A stretch of 32,619 nucleotides of DNA from NCBI GenBank assembly GCA_023140775.1, contig JAGLLA010000004.1:1-32619 (forward strand), in the 5' to 3' direction. Within the stretch, counting starts at the first letter, position 1; the number at the start of each line of letters is the position of its first letter. The notes under the pieces were generated by a model, which was not told the DNA's origin, searched no databases, and saw only the letters and a program-made list of their open reading frames with translations. The position numbers were made by a program, and so were the translations under genes. Origin of the DNA: Candidatus Parcubacteria bacterium (lineage in GTDB: Bacteria; Patescibacteriota; Minisyncoccia; JAHIHE01; JAGLIN01). This document shows positions 1-6,518 of the stretch, one piece after another.

Positions 1-370
1 AATATGAGGTGGACTAGCACAATATTTTGCAATTTATAAAGAAAAAATATAGAATGGAAAGAGAGTTTGAGAAATTTGTTATTTCGAATTTAATTAAAAA
101 TTTATTGTTTATTATTATTTCTAACTTCCTGAAATAAAAATACAGATTATACCTGTTAATCAAAAGATCCTGAAACCCTCCAAAGGCGGACGGGCAAGTT
201 TAGGAAGACAAATTAAAAAATATTATTATGAAAACAAAATGTAAACTTCGCTTAGCTATGATTATTTTTCTGCTTTTGACAATTTTCGCAATGAAGATTA
301 TTTTGTCTGATCTATAATCTTATTTCGTTTAAATTGCAAATAGTGAATTTGTTTCAAAAAAATAAGAAGG
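1..370. other. Left-edge region without a confident gene
   Basis: No convincing conserved gene is seen here. The first 40 bases could be the tail of a plus-strand gene (an open frame ends with TAA at 37-39), but it is too short to identify. Bases about 120-210 carry TTCCTGAAAT, AAGATCCTGAAA and a GC-richer CCTCCAAAGGCGG block; these resemble the inner parts of the TGTCAT-ended repeats found elsewhere in the window and may be a degenerate copy. A 29-codon hydrophobic ORF at 228-317 is listed separately. Confidence 0.4.
228..317 (+). CDS. Possible 29-aa hydrophobic peptide
   Basis: ATG at 228 opens a 29-codon frame ending in TAA at 315-317. The peptide begins with a basic stretch (MKTKCKLR) followed by about 17 mainly hydrophobic residues, so it looks like a single membrane segment or a signal-like peptide. 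The nearest purine-rich SD-like stretch (AGGAAG) is about 20 nt upstream, which is too far to be persuasive. It may be a chance ORF in AT-rich DNA, or a small membrane peptide of the type I toxin style. No function is claimed. Confidence 0.2.
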   Translation: MKTKCKLRLAMIIFLLLTIFAMKIILSDL

Positions 371-387
371 CTACGGTGAACCTTCTT
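356..387 (-). terminator. Intrinsic terminator of the 76-aa membrane protein gene
   Basis: AAGAAGG (364-370) and CCTTCTT (381-387) form a 7-bp stem with a 10-nt loop. On the minus strand it is followed by a run of seven T after one A. The TAG stop of the upstream gene (371-373) lies inside the loop, so the terminator overlaps the end of the reading frame. Confidence 0.7.
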
Positions 388-601
388 GCGCTAGAAGTGA
401 TAAATTGCAACACTTTCTATCAAATCTTTCTCTCTGATAATTATCACAAAGAAAAATAAATGATGCGACTTCAAAACACAGTGCCATTCCCAAAAAACCT
501 ATGATATTATAAATATCAATTATTATCACAGGAAGTTGGGATAAAAATAATATCAAACCGACGAAAAATAATATAATATATAATTTTTCTTTTATTGTCA
601 T
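371..601 (-). CDS. Small two-TM membrane protein, unknown function
   Basis: A 76-residue protein. Residues about 7-24 and 31-52 are hydrophobic enough to be two membrane segments, followed by a short basic and cysteine-containing tail (NYQRERFDRKCCN). The start is well supported: GAGGTG at 609-614 lies 7 nt before the ATG, and a promoter-like pair lies further upstream (631-659). The stop codon falls within an intrinsic terminator hairpin, so the gene is a single-gene transcription unit. I do not recognise the family. Its strong SD sets it apart from the core genes nearby, which lack one. Confidence 0.65.
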   Translation of the reverse strand: MTIKEKLYIILFFVGLILFLSQLPVIIIDIYNIIGFLGMALCFEVASFIFLCDNYQRERFDRKCCNLSLLAQEGSP

Positions 602-630
602 TAAGATTCACCTCAATAACATCCTATCAT

Positions 631-659
631 TTTATACAATGTAGTCAACAATTTCTCAA
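631..659 (-). promoter_or_regulatory. Sigma70-type promoter for the 76-aa gene
   Basis: On the minus strand, TTGAGA (654-659) and TATAAA (631-636) are separated by 17 bp. Transcription would start about 20 nt upstream of the ATG, just before the GAGGTG ribosome binding site. Confidence 0.55.
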
Positions 660-724
660 CAATTTCATTAACAGAGATAGGCTTGCAAAATCTAAGTCAT
701 TGAAGATTTCAAAAAATAAATATT

Positions 725-1297
725 TTATTTTAGTCCTTTAACCTGTTTATACTTTTCTAAAAACTTTTGATCATCATCCAGACACTCTTTTATATAAAGC
801 TCGCTAAACTGTTTAACTTCTTTCATCGACTTAATTGACTTTGGAGTTTTAATTAAATCCGCGATCCACTCTGAAGCATCTTCAAAATTATCAACAACAA
901 CATCGCTCAAACCTCCAACAAAAGGATGAGTCCAAGACCTTTCAACTCCATCCTCAATTATATTCTTTTTATAATGTAAACCCTTTGGACAAACAGAGAT
1001 AACGGGTATTTGATGAGATTTTGCCAGCATCATTTCTGCACCAATTCCAATACCACGCTTTTCACGCAAATCAACTACCACAAAATTACTAAGCATAACT
1101 TGTAATACATCTTTCCCAAAACGCGCCAATCGGTCACTCAAAATTTTACTTTCATTTGGATCCAAGAGAATTGTATTATATTTTTTTAATTTTGAAATTA
1201 GCTGATTTTTAATATCGTCATCTACTACTAATTTGCTCTTTTCTTTCAGAAATGGTTTTTTTACACTTCCAGCAAGATATATAACGATTTTTTTCAT
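725..1297 (-). CDS. Nucleoside 2-deoxyribosyltransferase-like protein
   Basis: A 190-residue protein that starts with a Rossmann-like strand followed by a glycine turn (IVIYLAGSV), as in the nucleoside 2-deoxyribosyltransferase / DUF4406 fold. The segment VVVDLREKRGIGIGAEMM matches the family's Asp...Gly-x-Gly-x-x-x-Glu block: Asp76 and Glu88 would be the substrate-binding Asp and the nucleophilic Glu. The following IPVISVC strand is also typical. These enzymes cleave or exchange the N-glycosidic bond of (deoxy)nucleosides or nucleotides; the real substrate here cannot be told. The C-terminal 50 residues are charged and helical and are not part of the core fold. No SD precedes the ATG. It lies 100 bp downstream of ruvA on the same strand and could be co-transcribed with it. 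Confidence 0.7.
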   Translation of the reverse strand: MKKIVIYLAGSVKKPFLKEKSKLVVDDDIKNQLISKLKKYNTILLDPNESKILSDRLARFGKDVLQVMLSNFVVVDLREKRGIGIGAEMMLAKSHQIPVISVCPKGLHYKKNIIEDGVERSWTHPFVGGLSDVVVDNFEDASEWIADLIKTPKSIKSMKEVKQFSELYIKECLDDDQKFLEKYKQVKGLK

Positions 1298-1396
1298 AAT
1301 ATTGAACTAATTTAATGTGAAATCCTATTTTATTATTATATTAACAAAAAAACTAAATTTATATATATAGCACCTTCGCAGGAAATGATAATAAAA

Positions 1397-1975
1397 CTAT
1401 TTCTTTCCCAATTCCTTCAACGCCATTTTAATTCTTTCACTGACATCTTTAATCTCAGCTGGAATATTGGCAAGCGCTTTTTTGGCTTGTTGATTGCTAT
1501 ACCCCAGAGAAACCAAAGCTTCAATGACATCAGCGTAATCACTTATTTCTTTACTCTTCTCTTGCAACATATCATCGCTGTCTAGATTGGAAAATTTATT
1601 ACGAAGTTCCAAAACAACTCTTTCGGCAGTTTTCTTCCCAATTCCAGAAACGCGAGTCAAAATGCTTGAATCCCCCTTGGCAATTGCAACTTTGACAGTT
1701 TCAGGATCAGCAAGGGACAAAATTCCCAGTGCTGCTTTTGGTCCGATACCAGAAATTGAAATCAGATGCTCAAAAAGCTCAAGCTCGCTAAAGCTGGAAA
1801 ATCCATATAAGGTCAAGGCATCTTCACGCACATTCAAATAGGTGAAAAACTCCACTTCATCCTCAACTTTGTCTTCATAAGATAATAAAAAAACCTTATA
1901 TCCAACATTACCTGCTAATAATATAATAAAATTTTCACTTTTAAAAATGATTTTTCCTTTCAAATAAGAGATCAT
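1397..1975 (-). CDS. ruvA: Holliday junction DNA helicase subunit RuvA
   Basis: A 192-residue RuvA, the normal length. It binds four-way Holliday junctions and loads the RuvB motor for branch migration in recombination and repair. The N-terminal OB domain (MISYLKGKI, then YKVFLL) is followed by two helix-hairpin-helix motifs, ISGIGPKAALGIL and VSGIGKKTAERVV. The C-terminal flexible-linked domain that contacts RuvB is recognisable by VEALVSLGYSNQQAKKAL-type residues (here IEALVSLGYSNQQAKKAL). The gene has no SD; the ATG lies in a leader made of two 14-bp near-identical tandem units. It diverges from rpsT. Its partner ruvB is 15 kb away on the other strand, so ruvAB is split. Confidence 0.95.
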   Translation of the reverse strand: MISYLKGKIIFKSENFIILLAGNVGYKVFLLSYEDKVEDEVEFFTYLNVREDALTLYGFSSFSELELFEHLISISGIGPKAALGILSLADPETVKVAIAKGDSSILTRVSGIGKKTAERVVLELRNKFSNLDSDDMLQEKSKEISDYADVIEALVSLGYSNQQAKKALANIPAEIKDVSERIKMALKELGKK

Positions 1976-1978
1976 ATC

Positions 1979-2006
1979 GTATAACTTATAACGTATAGCT
2001 TATAAC
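1979..2006. repeat. Two tandem 14-bp units in the ruvA leader
   Basis: GTATAACTTATAAC (1979-1992) is followed directly by GTATAGCTTATAAC (1993-2006), differing at one base. The pair ends 3 bp before the ruvA start codon on the minus strand, so it forms most of the proximal ruvA leader. Confidence 0.7.
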
Positions 2007-2019
2007 GTTTTCATGATTT

Positions 2020-2049
2020 ATGTAACTTACGTTACATATTGTACAATAT
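2020..2049. promoter_or_regulatory. Palindromes between ruvA and rpsT
   Basis: Two symmetrical sites lie next to each other: ATGTAAC-TTAC-GTTACAT (2020-2037) and the perfect 14-bp palindrome ATATTGTACAATAT (2036-2049). They sit midway between the divergent ruvA and rpsT starts and look like protein-binding operators. No regulator can be named. Confidence 0.4.
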
Positions 2050-2075
2050 ACATTATACACCTATGATACTGCTAT

Positions 2076-2104
2076 TTGACAATTCTTGCAAATTGTAATA
2101 ACAT
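2076..2104 (+). promoter_or_regulatory. rpsT promoter with symmetrical spacer
   Basis: TTGACA (2076-2081), a 17-bp spacer, and TAACAT (2099-2104). The start would give a ~30-nt leader to the rpsT ATG at 2141. The promoter contains an inverted repeat ACAATT-CTTGCA-AATTGT (2079-2096) covering the spacer, a possible operator. Confidence 0.65.
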
Positions 2105-2140
2105 TCCTATATTGAGTAATAATTATAACTTATAATAATC

Positions 2141-2461
2141 ATGCCAAATACGACATCAGCGAAGAAAGCCCTGAGACAAAACGAGAGAAGAAGAAAGATT
2201 AATATCAGGACTAAGAATAAAATGAGAAAAGACCTAAAAAGCTTTAATGAACTGATCAAAACACTTGAAAAGCAAGTTGACAAAATTACGGATGAAAATA
2301 TCAAGGAAATTCAAACAGTCTTACAACAAGCTTACAAGCACATAGACAAAACTGCCAAGAAAGGACTCATCAAGAAAAACAATGCTTCAAGAAAAAAATC
2401 TAGTTTAGCGAAAAAAGTTAATTCTTTGCAAAAAAAGACTGAATCTAAGAAAAAGAAATAA
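2141..2461 (+). CDS. rpsT: 30S ribosomal protein S20
   Basis: A 106-residue S20, about 20 residues longer than the common 85-90. S20 binds 16S rRNA early in 30S assembly as a three-helix bundle. The start MPNTTSAKKALRQNERRR matches the family's (P)N..SA.KR.RQ..kRr signature, and the middle contains the expected helices rich in Lys and Gln. The extra length is a lysine-rich C-terminal tail ending in ESKKKK, plausibly an rRNA-contacting extension. There is no SD in the ~30-nt leader, but a clear promoter lies upstream and a strong terminator downstream (2535-2566), so it is a monocistronic unit. Confidence 0.93.
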   Translation: MPNTTSAKKALRQNERRRKINIRTKNKMRKDLKSFNELIKTLEKQVDKITDENIKEIQTVLQQAYKHIDKTAKKGLIKKNNASRKKSSLAKKVNSLQKKTESKKKK

Positions 2462-2534
2462 ATATAAACCCATATATTTATTAGAACAAGAAAATAATTG
2501 CAGAAATGCAAAAAACCGAGAAATAGACCAAAGT

Positions 2535-2566
2535 AAATCACCCCTGGAACGGGGTGATTTGTTTTT
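2535..2566 (+). terminator. rpsT terminator
   Basis: AAATCACCCC (2535-2544) pairs with GGGGTGATTT (2551-2560) in a perfect 10-bp stem with a 6-nt loop, followed by GTTTTT. Confidence 0.9.
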
Positions 2567-2604
2567 GAGGTCAGATTTTAAGCCTTAGATTAGATAAAAT
2601 GATC

Positions 2605-2760
2605 TGTCATCTCGAAATGATTCACCATTTTGGCGAAGATTGAAAGATCTGCTGACTAAAAAATAATCAGCTAGATTGATAAATTGTGGTGAGCCTAAGC
2701 TGTCTCATAGACCTGCCTTCGGCGAGCTCGTTTCTCGCCCTATCGGGATTCGAAATGACA
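2605..2760. repeat. TGTCAT-ended inverted-repeat element, copy A
   Basis: 156 bp beginning TGTCATCTCGAA and ending TTCGAAATGACA, so the ends are inverted repeats of about 12 bp with one mismatch. The interior is homologous to copy C (19073-19201) read on the opposite strand: both carry AGATCT, GACTAAA, CTAGATT, ATAAATTGT and AGCTG in the same order. No reading frame is present. It fills most of the 337-bp gap between the rpsT terminator and the end of holA. Confidence 0.75.
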
Positions 2761-2798
2761 ATTAAAATTTTATTATCTTTCATTCAAAATTTACAAAT

Positions 2799-3878
2799 TT
2801 AGACCATCGAAACGACCAATAGATCAAGGGCGAGATTGGCATTTATCTTTCCCGTTTTAATTGCCAAGTCTGCATCAAAAAGTTTTTTATAGATCATCTT
2901 CAGATTTTCCAAATTAAAATTTCGACATTGTCCAATACTTTTTTGCACAACGAAAGGATGCAATTTTGTTCGAGAAACAATTTCCTGTTCTGAAAAATTA
3001 TCTTCTAATAGACTTTTGATCTTAATCAAGTTTCGAAACTGATAAACAAGCATCGTTAAGATATAATTTTCGTTCAACCCCTCTTCGATTTGTTTATTCA
3101 TAATGATTACAGCCTTCGCACGATTTTTAGCACCGATACTGTCAATCAAATTGAAAACATTCATATCAACCTTTGACTTCACTAAAAGAGAGACATCGTC
3201 AACGCCAATTTCATTCACTCCACAATAATTGATCAACTTTTCAATTTCATTGCTTGCTTCCCATAAATTGTATGACTGAACAATTTTTCCACTCTTTTCT
3301 TTTTGAGCTAACCCTTTTCCAAGAGATACAGCCAAAACATTAACTGCCTCACGGCTAATTTTTCCACTTTGTTTTTCCACACGACTTTTTATCCAATTAT
3401 CAAACTGAAATGTCAAAGGTAGTGTAAACTCTTTGATCAGCGCATTTCCTGTTTTTTCAAGCTTCAATATTTCCTTGTAAGTTTTCTTTCTTTTATCCAG
3501 AGAATCTTCTATAAAAAAAATTCTAATCCCCTCTTGAATATTTGCAAAATATTTCAAAATCAATTCATCAACCCCATTATTACTGTTTTTGTCTTCTGTT
3601 TCCGCTATGTCTTTTTTCTTAGTCGCAGAAAATAAACTGTTTTTAATTATAACTAATTTATCACTACTAAAAAGAGAAGACCCCATCAACGCCTCTTGCA
3701 GCTTTGAAATTTTTTCTCCCTGAGGAATGCTTTGATCTTTCCAGTCGATTGTCACAATGTTCATCTGATCACTACCTTTGGCAAATCGCTCTTTTTCTTT
3801 TTTCATTTCCTCAGCCACAGAGAAATCGTCATCACCAAAATATAGATTGATATTTTTTTTACTTGATATACTTGACAT
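2799..3878 (-). CDS. holA: DNA polymerase III subunit delta
   Basis: A 359-residue HolA-type clamp-loader delta subunit, the usual length. Delta opens the beta sliding clamp within the delta/tau/delta' loader. The start NINLYFGDDDFSVAEEMKK corresponds to the family's 'lyG.D.fl..e....' N-terminus; the helical AAA-like middle (KLVIIKN, IRIFFIEDSLDKRKK) and the C-terminal collar domain (FNLIDSIGAKNRAKAV, ILTMLVYQFRNLIKIK, LHPFVVQKS) follow in the expected order. As usual for delta there is no Walker A site. No SD precedes the ATG. The start codon overlaps the -35 element proposed for the divergent 108-aa gene. Confidence 0.9.
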   Translation of the reverse strand: MSSISSKKNINLYFGDDDFSVAEEMKKEKERFAKGSDQMNIVTIDWKDQSIPQGEKISKLQEALMGSSLFSSDKLVIIKNSLFSATKKKDIAETEDKNSNNGVDELILKYFANIQEGIRIFFIEDSLDKRKKTYKEILKLEKTGNALIKEFTLPLTFQFDNWIKSRVEKQSGKISREAVNVLAVSLGKGLAQKEKSGKIVQSYNLWEASNEIEKLINYCGVNEIGVDDVSLLVKSKVDMNVFNLIDSIGAKNRAKAVIIMNKQIEEGLNENYILTMLVYQFRNLIKIKSLLEDNFSEQEIVSRTKLHPFVVQKSIGQCRNFNLENLKMIYKKLFDADLAIKTGKINANLALDLLVVSMV

Positions 3879-3898
3879 AGAAAGGTAATTATGATAAT
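3872..3898 (+). promoter_or_regulatory. Possible promoter of the 108-aa gene
   Basis: TTGACA at 3872-3877 overlaps the holA start codon. A GATAAT (3893-3898) lies 15 bp away within TATGATAAT, which could act as an extended -10; TAATTA at 17 bp is the alternative. Confidence 0.4.
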
Positions 3899-3920
3899 TA
3901 TAAGATAATCGAAGAATCCT

Positions 3921-3927
3921 AAGGAGG
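3921..3927 (+). promoter_or_regulatory. Perfect SD that points to an ATT start
   Basis: AAGGAGG, the full anti-SD complement, lies exactly 7 nt before an in-frame ATT at 3935. This is the same spacing (5-8 nt) as in the other SD-led genes of this window. No ATG, GTG or TTG occurs in that frame near the site. Confidence 0.6.
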
Positions 3928-3934
3928 GATTGAA

Positions 3935-4261
3935 ATTAGCGATGAAAAGGTTAAATTTGAAGATTTAAACGACAAGATAAAAGAATATTATATAGTAACA
4001 CTATTACTATATATATCAAGTATTGAACCAGTTAAGGCTTTTGAACTTTATCCTTTTGGAAAACTTTCCAATCAGTGCCCAATCTTCAAACATATCGATG
4101 GCGAAGAATTGCTTTCTTTCGCCATTAAAAAAAGATGGATTTCTAAACATAATGAGAGAGAAGAAAATTTTTGTAAAACTCTCATACGCAGAGTTTTCGG
4201 CATTACGTCAACTGGAGAAGAATATATTAAGCAATACAGAAATTTTACCGAGGCAGAATAA
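3935..4261 (+). CDS. 108-aa orphan protein with apparent ATT start
   Basis: A frame open from 3923 to TAA at 4259-4261 encodes a well-composed soluble protein of mixed charge (SDEKVKFEDLNDKIKEYY... ending KQYRNFTEAE). The segments TLLLYISSIEPVKAFE and GITSTGEEYIKQY suggest helices with a possible winged-helix ending (GITSTGEEYI resembles the 'yylT..G..' end of such domains), but I do not recognise a family. The first canonical in-frame start is an internal TTG near 4106, which would discard half the protein. ATT at 3935 has a perfect SD 7 nt upstream, and a strong intrinsic terminator begins within the last codons. ATT starts are known but rare (infC, pcnB in E. coli). The alternative is a frameshift or assembly indel that joined an ATG at 3942 to this frame. 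Confidence 0.6.
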   Translation: MSDEKVKFEDLNDKIKEYYIVTLLLYISSIEPVKAFELYPFGKLSNQCPIFKHIDGEELLSFAIKKRWISKHNEREENFCKTLIRRVFGITSTGEEYIKQYRNFTEAE

Positions 4262-4283
4262 TCAAATTCTCCTCGCTTTTTTT
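4249..4283 (+). terminator. Terminator of the 108-aa gene
   Basis: CGAGG (4249-4253) and AGAAT (4255-4259) pair with ATTCT (4266-4270) and CCTCG (4271-4275), giving a 10-bp stem with one bulged C and a 6-nt loop, followed by C and seven T. The stem overlaps the TAA of the gene, and the T-run abuts the stop of the convergent DUF3048 gene. Confidence 0.8.
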
Positions 4284-5376
4284 ATTTCTCCAATTCCCAA
4301 CTCACCGTCTGATTCGTTTGCACAACTTGAATCCAAATCTTTCCAGAAACAAACTTGATTTCTTCACCAGATTCAGTCAGAAAAAATAGTTTTGACTTCA
4401 TATCATTTTTGTCTTTTCTCCACTTCCCTTTGATCTCCCAACCGTTTTGATAGACAATCGCCTCTCCTTCTCCTTCAATGTCCATATCATTGTACTGTCC
4501 TTCAATTTGCCTTGAAGCGGCAAACATAATCACCACATTTTTCGCGCTGATTTGCTCAGAGGTTAACTTATCCTTATCAATGTTCCTCCCCTTAGTCCTG
4601 AAATAAAGATTTTTTTCAAAATCATAGTTATAGCTAACTTTATATGAAGATGGATAGCCGATACTAATTTTTCCATTTTTGTCTATTGGGTCTTCTTGGT
4701 CATAAAATTTGTATCCGGTAAATTCACTTTCTGTTCTATATCCCTTACGCTCTGAATATTCTCGTAATTTTTCAATGGTCGTGAAGCCATCGTGTGGTTT
4801 TGGCAATCCTGGTTTTCTGAAAAACACACTACCATCCAGATACAGAGCATTCACATTATCCATAATGCCCCCCTTCAATTTATCAAGAGCATAATGAGAT
4901 CCACCCCAATGAGCATAAATTGCATCAAACCCCATTGCCAGTGGAATAAAATCATGTCGAGCGCTTCTAATGCTTCCAACCTCTGCAGGCTCTGAGCAAT
5001 TATAAAGTGCCATATAGCGTGTAATTCCGTTGGTGACAACTGGCATCTCCAGTACCAAATCTGCTTGAGAAATTCCACTGAGTGGCCATGCTTCCCAGTC
5101 TCCAGCTTGCATCACAGCAAATGGTCTTGCCTTTGAATTCTCACACTCAATCCCATTGACTAAACTTCTGTTTTTCGTCTCTTCTTCCTTTTCCTCTTTT
5201 TCTTCTTCATTGTTTTTTACATCGTTTTTAACAACTGTATTTTCATTTTCAATTGTAATTGTCTTGCTTCCAAGCCATTTACCAGGCGAGTTGAAAAAAA
5301 TCATCGCCAAAATTAATGCTATAATTGCGATAATTATATAAATTTTTTGATCTTTGTTCAATTGTATCCTTATCAT
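4282..5376 (-). CDS. DUF3048 (YerB-like) membrane-anchored protein
   Basis: A 364-residue extracytoplasmic protein. Residues about 12-27 form one hydrophobic segment that works as an uncleaved anchor or signal; there is no lipobox, unlike the YerB lipoproteins of Firmicutes. A Glu/Lys-rich linker (about 45-68) leads to the DUF3048 domain: ARPFAVM, then ADLVLEMPVV.GITRYMALY, VGSIRSARHDF and YAHWGGS, all hallmarks of the family. The C-terminal DUF3048_C part is visible as GEAIVYQNGWEIKGKWRK and a closing beta-rich region with GKIWIQVV. The biochemical role of the family is not established; envelope location is inferred from the anchor. No SD is present. It is convergent with the 108-aa gene. 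Confidence 0.85.
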   Translation of the reverse strand: MIRIQLNKDQKIYIIIAIIALILAMIFFNSPGKWLGSKTITIENENTVVKNDVKNNEEEKEEKEEETKNRSLVNGIECENSKARPFAVMQAGDWEAWPLSGISQADLVLEMPVVTNGITRYMALYNCSEPAEVGSIRSARHDFIPLAMGFDAIYAHWGGSHYALDKLKGGIMDNVNALYLDGSVFFRKPGLPKPHDGFTTIEKLREYSERKGYRTESEFTGYKFYDQEDPIDKNGKISIGYPSSYKVSYNYDFEKNLYFRTKGRNIDKDKLTSEQISAKNVVIMFAASRQIEGQYNDMDIEGEGEAIVYQNGWEIKGKWRKDKNDMKSKLFFLTESGEEIKFVSGKIWIQVVQTNQTVSWELEK

Positions 5377-5407
5377 ATATTATATCTTACATTTTATTAT
5401 TTTAAAT

Positions 5408-5533
5408 TGTCATCCTGGAGTGTAGTACAACGGAACAATAGGATCCCGAATTCAATTTCATATTATTGAGAAAAGAATTATGCGTAATAGGCTTGAGATT
5501 CAATCTTCACTAGTTAGTGAATCAAGAATGACA
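5408..5533. repeat. TGTCAT-ended inverted-repeat element, copy B
   Basis: 126 bp from TGTCATCCTGGAGT to the inverse of TGTCATTCTTGATT. Both ends share TGTCAT-pyrimidine-rich-TGGA/TGAT with the other copies, and the right arm again leads into a GAAGATTGAATCTC stretch. No gene is present in the 5377-5636 gap apart from this element and the terminator at 5573. Confidence 0.6.
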
Positions 5534-5572
5534 ACTTCTTCCTGCTTCCATTATATAATATTCCCCAAACAA

Positions 5573-5604
5573 AAACAAACTATTAGAGAATAGTTTGTTT
5601 TTTT
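5573..5604. terminator. Bidirectional terminator
   Basis: AAACAAACTATT (5573-5584) and AATAGTTTGTTT (5589-5600) form a perfect 12-bp stem with a 4-nt loop. A T-run follows on the plus strand, and TTTTTGTTT follows on the minus strand. It can end transcription of the minus-strand gene at 5637-6083. Confidence 0.85.
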
Positions 5605-5636
5605 ACTAAATATTATTTTTGTTCTATTGCAAGCAT

Positions 5637-6083
5637 TTACGAAGACACTGCTCTTATATCAGGATCATTTCTGTCAGTATCACCACTGTCAAAACCACTT
5701 ACCTCGTCCGTAAAAACAATTTCCTTTTTTATCTCTTCAGATCGAAGAATATTATAAAATAAACTTGGATGAATTTCTTTTTGAACTCCTGATCCTTCAA
5801 CCAACAAACGATCTTTTGATATTATCTTTTTAATTACGACTTCTACAATGTCTAATTCTGATAGTTTTTTTGAATCTTCTTTGCTAACTGGAATTAAACT
5901 ATTCCATCTTTCAAATATATCTCCAGACATTTCTAGATAATCACCCACCTCCATTGCTTTCATTTTTTCTACTTCTGATAATCGATTTGCCTGCTTTAGA
6001 TCATTTAATTTTTGCAAAAAATTAGTTCCTACTATTTCTTTTTTGTCTGTTGCTCGTGGCATTTCCTCTTCAAATTGTGACAT
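5637..6083 (-). CDS. Orphan 148-aa protein, unknown function
   Basis: The ATG at 6083 is chosen because AAAGGA (6092-6097) lies 8 nt upstream; the open frame extends 28 codons further, but that extension has no better signal. The protein is charged and soluble, with a helical N-terminal half (MSQFEEEMPRATDKKE, then KLNDLKQANRLSEVEKMKAM) and a beta-rich middle (VEVVIKKIISKDRLLVE) that could be a small OB- or SH3-like fold. The acidic C-terminus (FDSGDTDRNDPDIR) is probably disordered. No motif was recognised. It is followed by a bidirectional terminator. Confidence 0.6.
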   Translation of the reverse strand: MSQFEEEMPRATDKKEIVGTNFLQKLNDLKQANRLSEVEKMKAMEVGDYLEMSGDIFERWNSLIPVSKEDSKKLSELDIVEVVIKKIISKDRLLVEGSGVQKEIHPSLFYNILRSEEIKKEIVFTDEVSGFDSGDTDRNDPDIRAVSS

Positions 6084-6504
6084 AAATTTATTCCTTTCTT
6101 TTAATTTATTAACTTCACCCATAAATATTAATGTAATTCTAGCACATTTTTCCCTTAAGACAAACATTAAAGACTCGTATTAAATTTGAACTTTAAAAAT
6201 GACTCTCATCTTTACGTCTAATTTACTCCAAAATCTAACTCCTCTCCTGACAAAGGAAGATTGGGAACAGTTTGAAATATCACTATACTTATAAATTAAA
6301 GAACAATGCTAAAAGTTTTTTCAAATATTTTTTACCACTAAAACCTTTCTTAAACTTATAAATCTTTGCTAGAGTTCTGTGAACTCAAGAAAGATCTCTC
6401 GACTCCTAACGTCGCTCGAGACAAAATTGAAATAATTCTAATCTGAATTAATTTCTATTAAATAATGGCAATCTTATATGTTTAGATGTTTAGATGTTAA
6501 GATG
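6084..6504. other. Intergenic stretch upstream of the polA 3' end
   Basis: No gene is seen. It contains a short hairpin GAGTTC-TGT-GAACTC (6372-6386), a fragment of the TGTCAT repeat family (6389-6423), and the beginning of an 8-bp tandem array (6479-6518) that runs into polA. Confidence 0.6.
6389..6423 (-). repeat. Fragment of the TGTCAT repeat family
   Basis: On the minus strand it starts TGTCTCGAGCGACG and ends GTCGAGAGATCTTT. This matches the arm layout of the complete copies (TGTCATCTCGA...GAGATCT) with AT missing after TGTC. The partner arm is not evident, so it looks like a half-element. Confidence 0.5.
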
Positions 6505-6518
6505 TTAAGATGTTAAGA
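6479..6518. repeat. Five 8-bp tandem repeats across the polA stop codon
   Basis: The units read TGTTTAGA twice and then TGTTAAGA three times, followed by a partial TGT. The polA stop (6505-6507) and its last codons (ILTS) lie within or next to the array, so gain or loss of units would change the C-terminal residues. Confidence 0.85.

Noticed and set aside
1385-1841. Plus-strand ORFs opposite ruvA
   Set aside because: They lie entirely within the antisense of a clear ruvA gene and have no start signals of their own.
4023-4358. A 111-codon plus-strand ORF with an ATG start
   Set aside because: It runs in another frame through the 108-aa gene and its terminator and into the DUF3048 gene. Its product is low in charge pattern and has no SD, while the 3935 frame has a perfect SD and a terminator at its end.
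6479-6518. CRISPR array
   Set aside because: The repeats are 8 bp and directly adjacent, without spacers. No cas gene is present.
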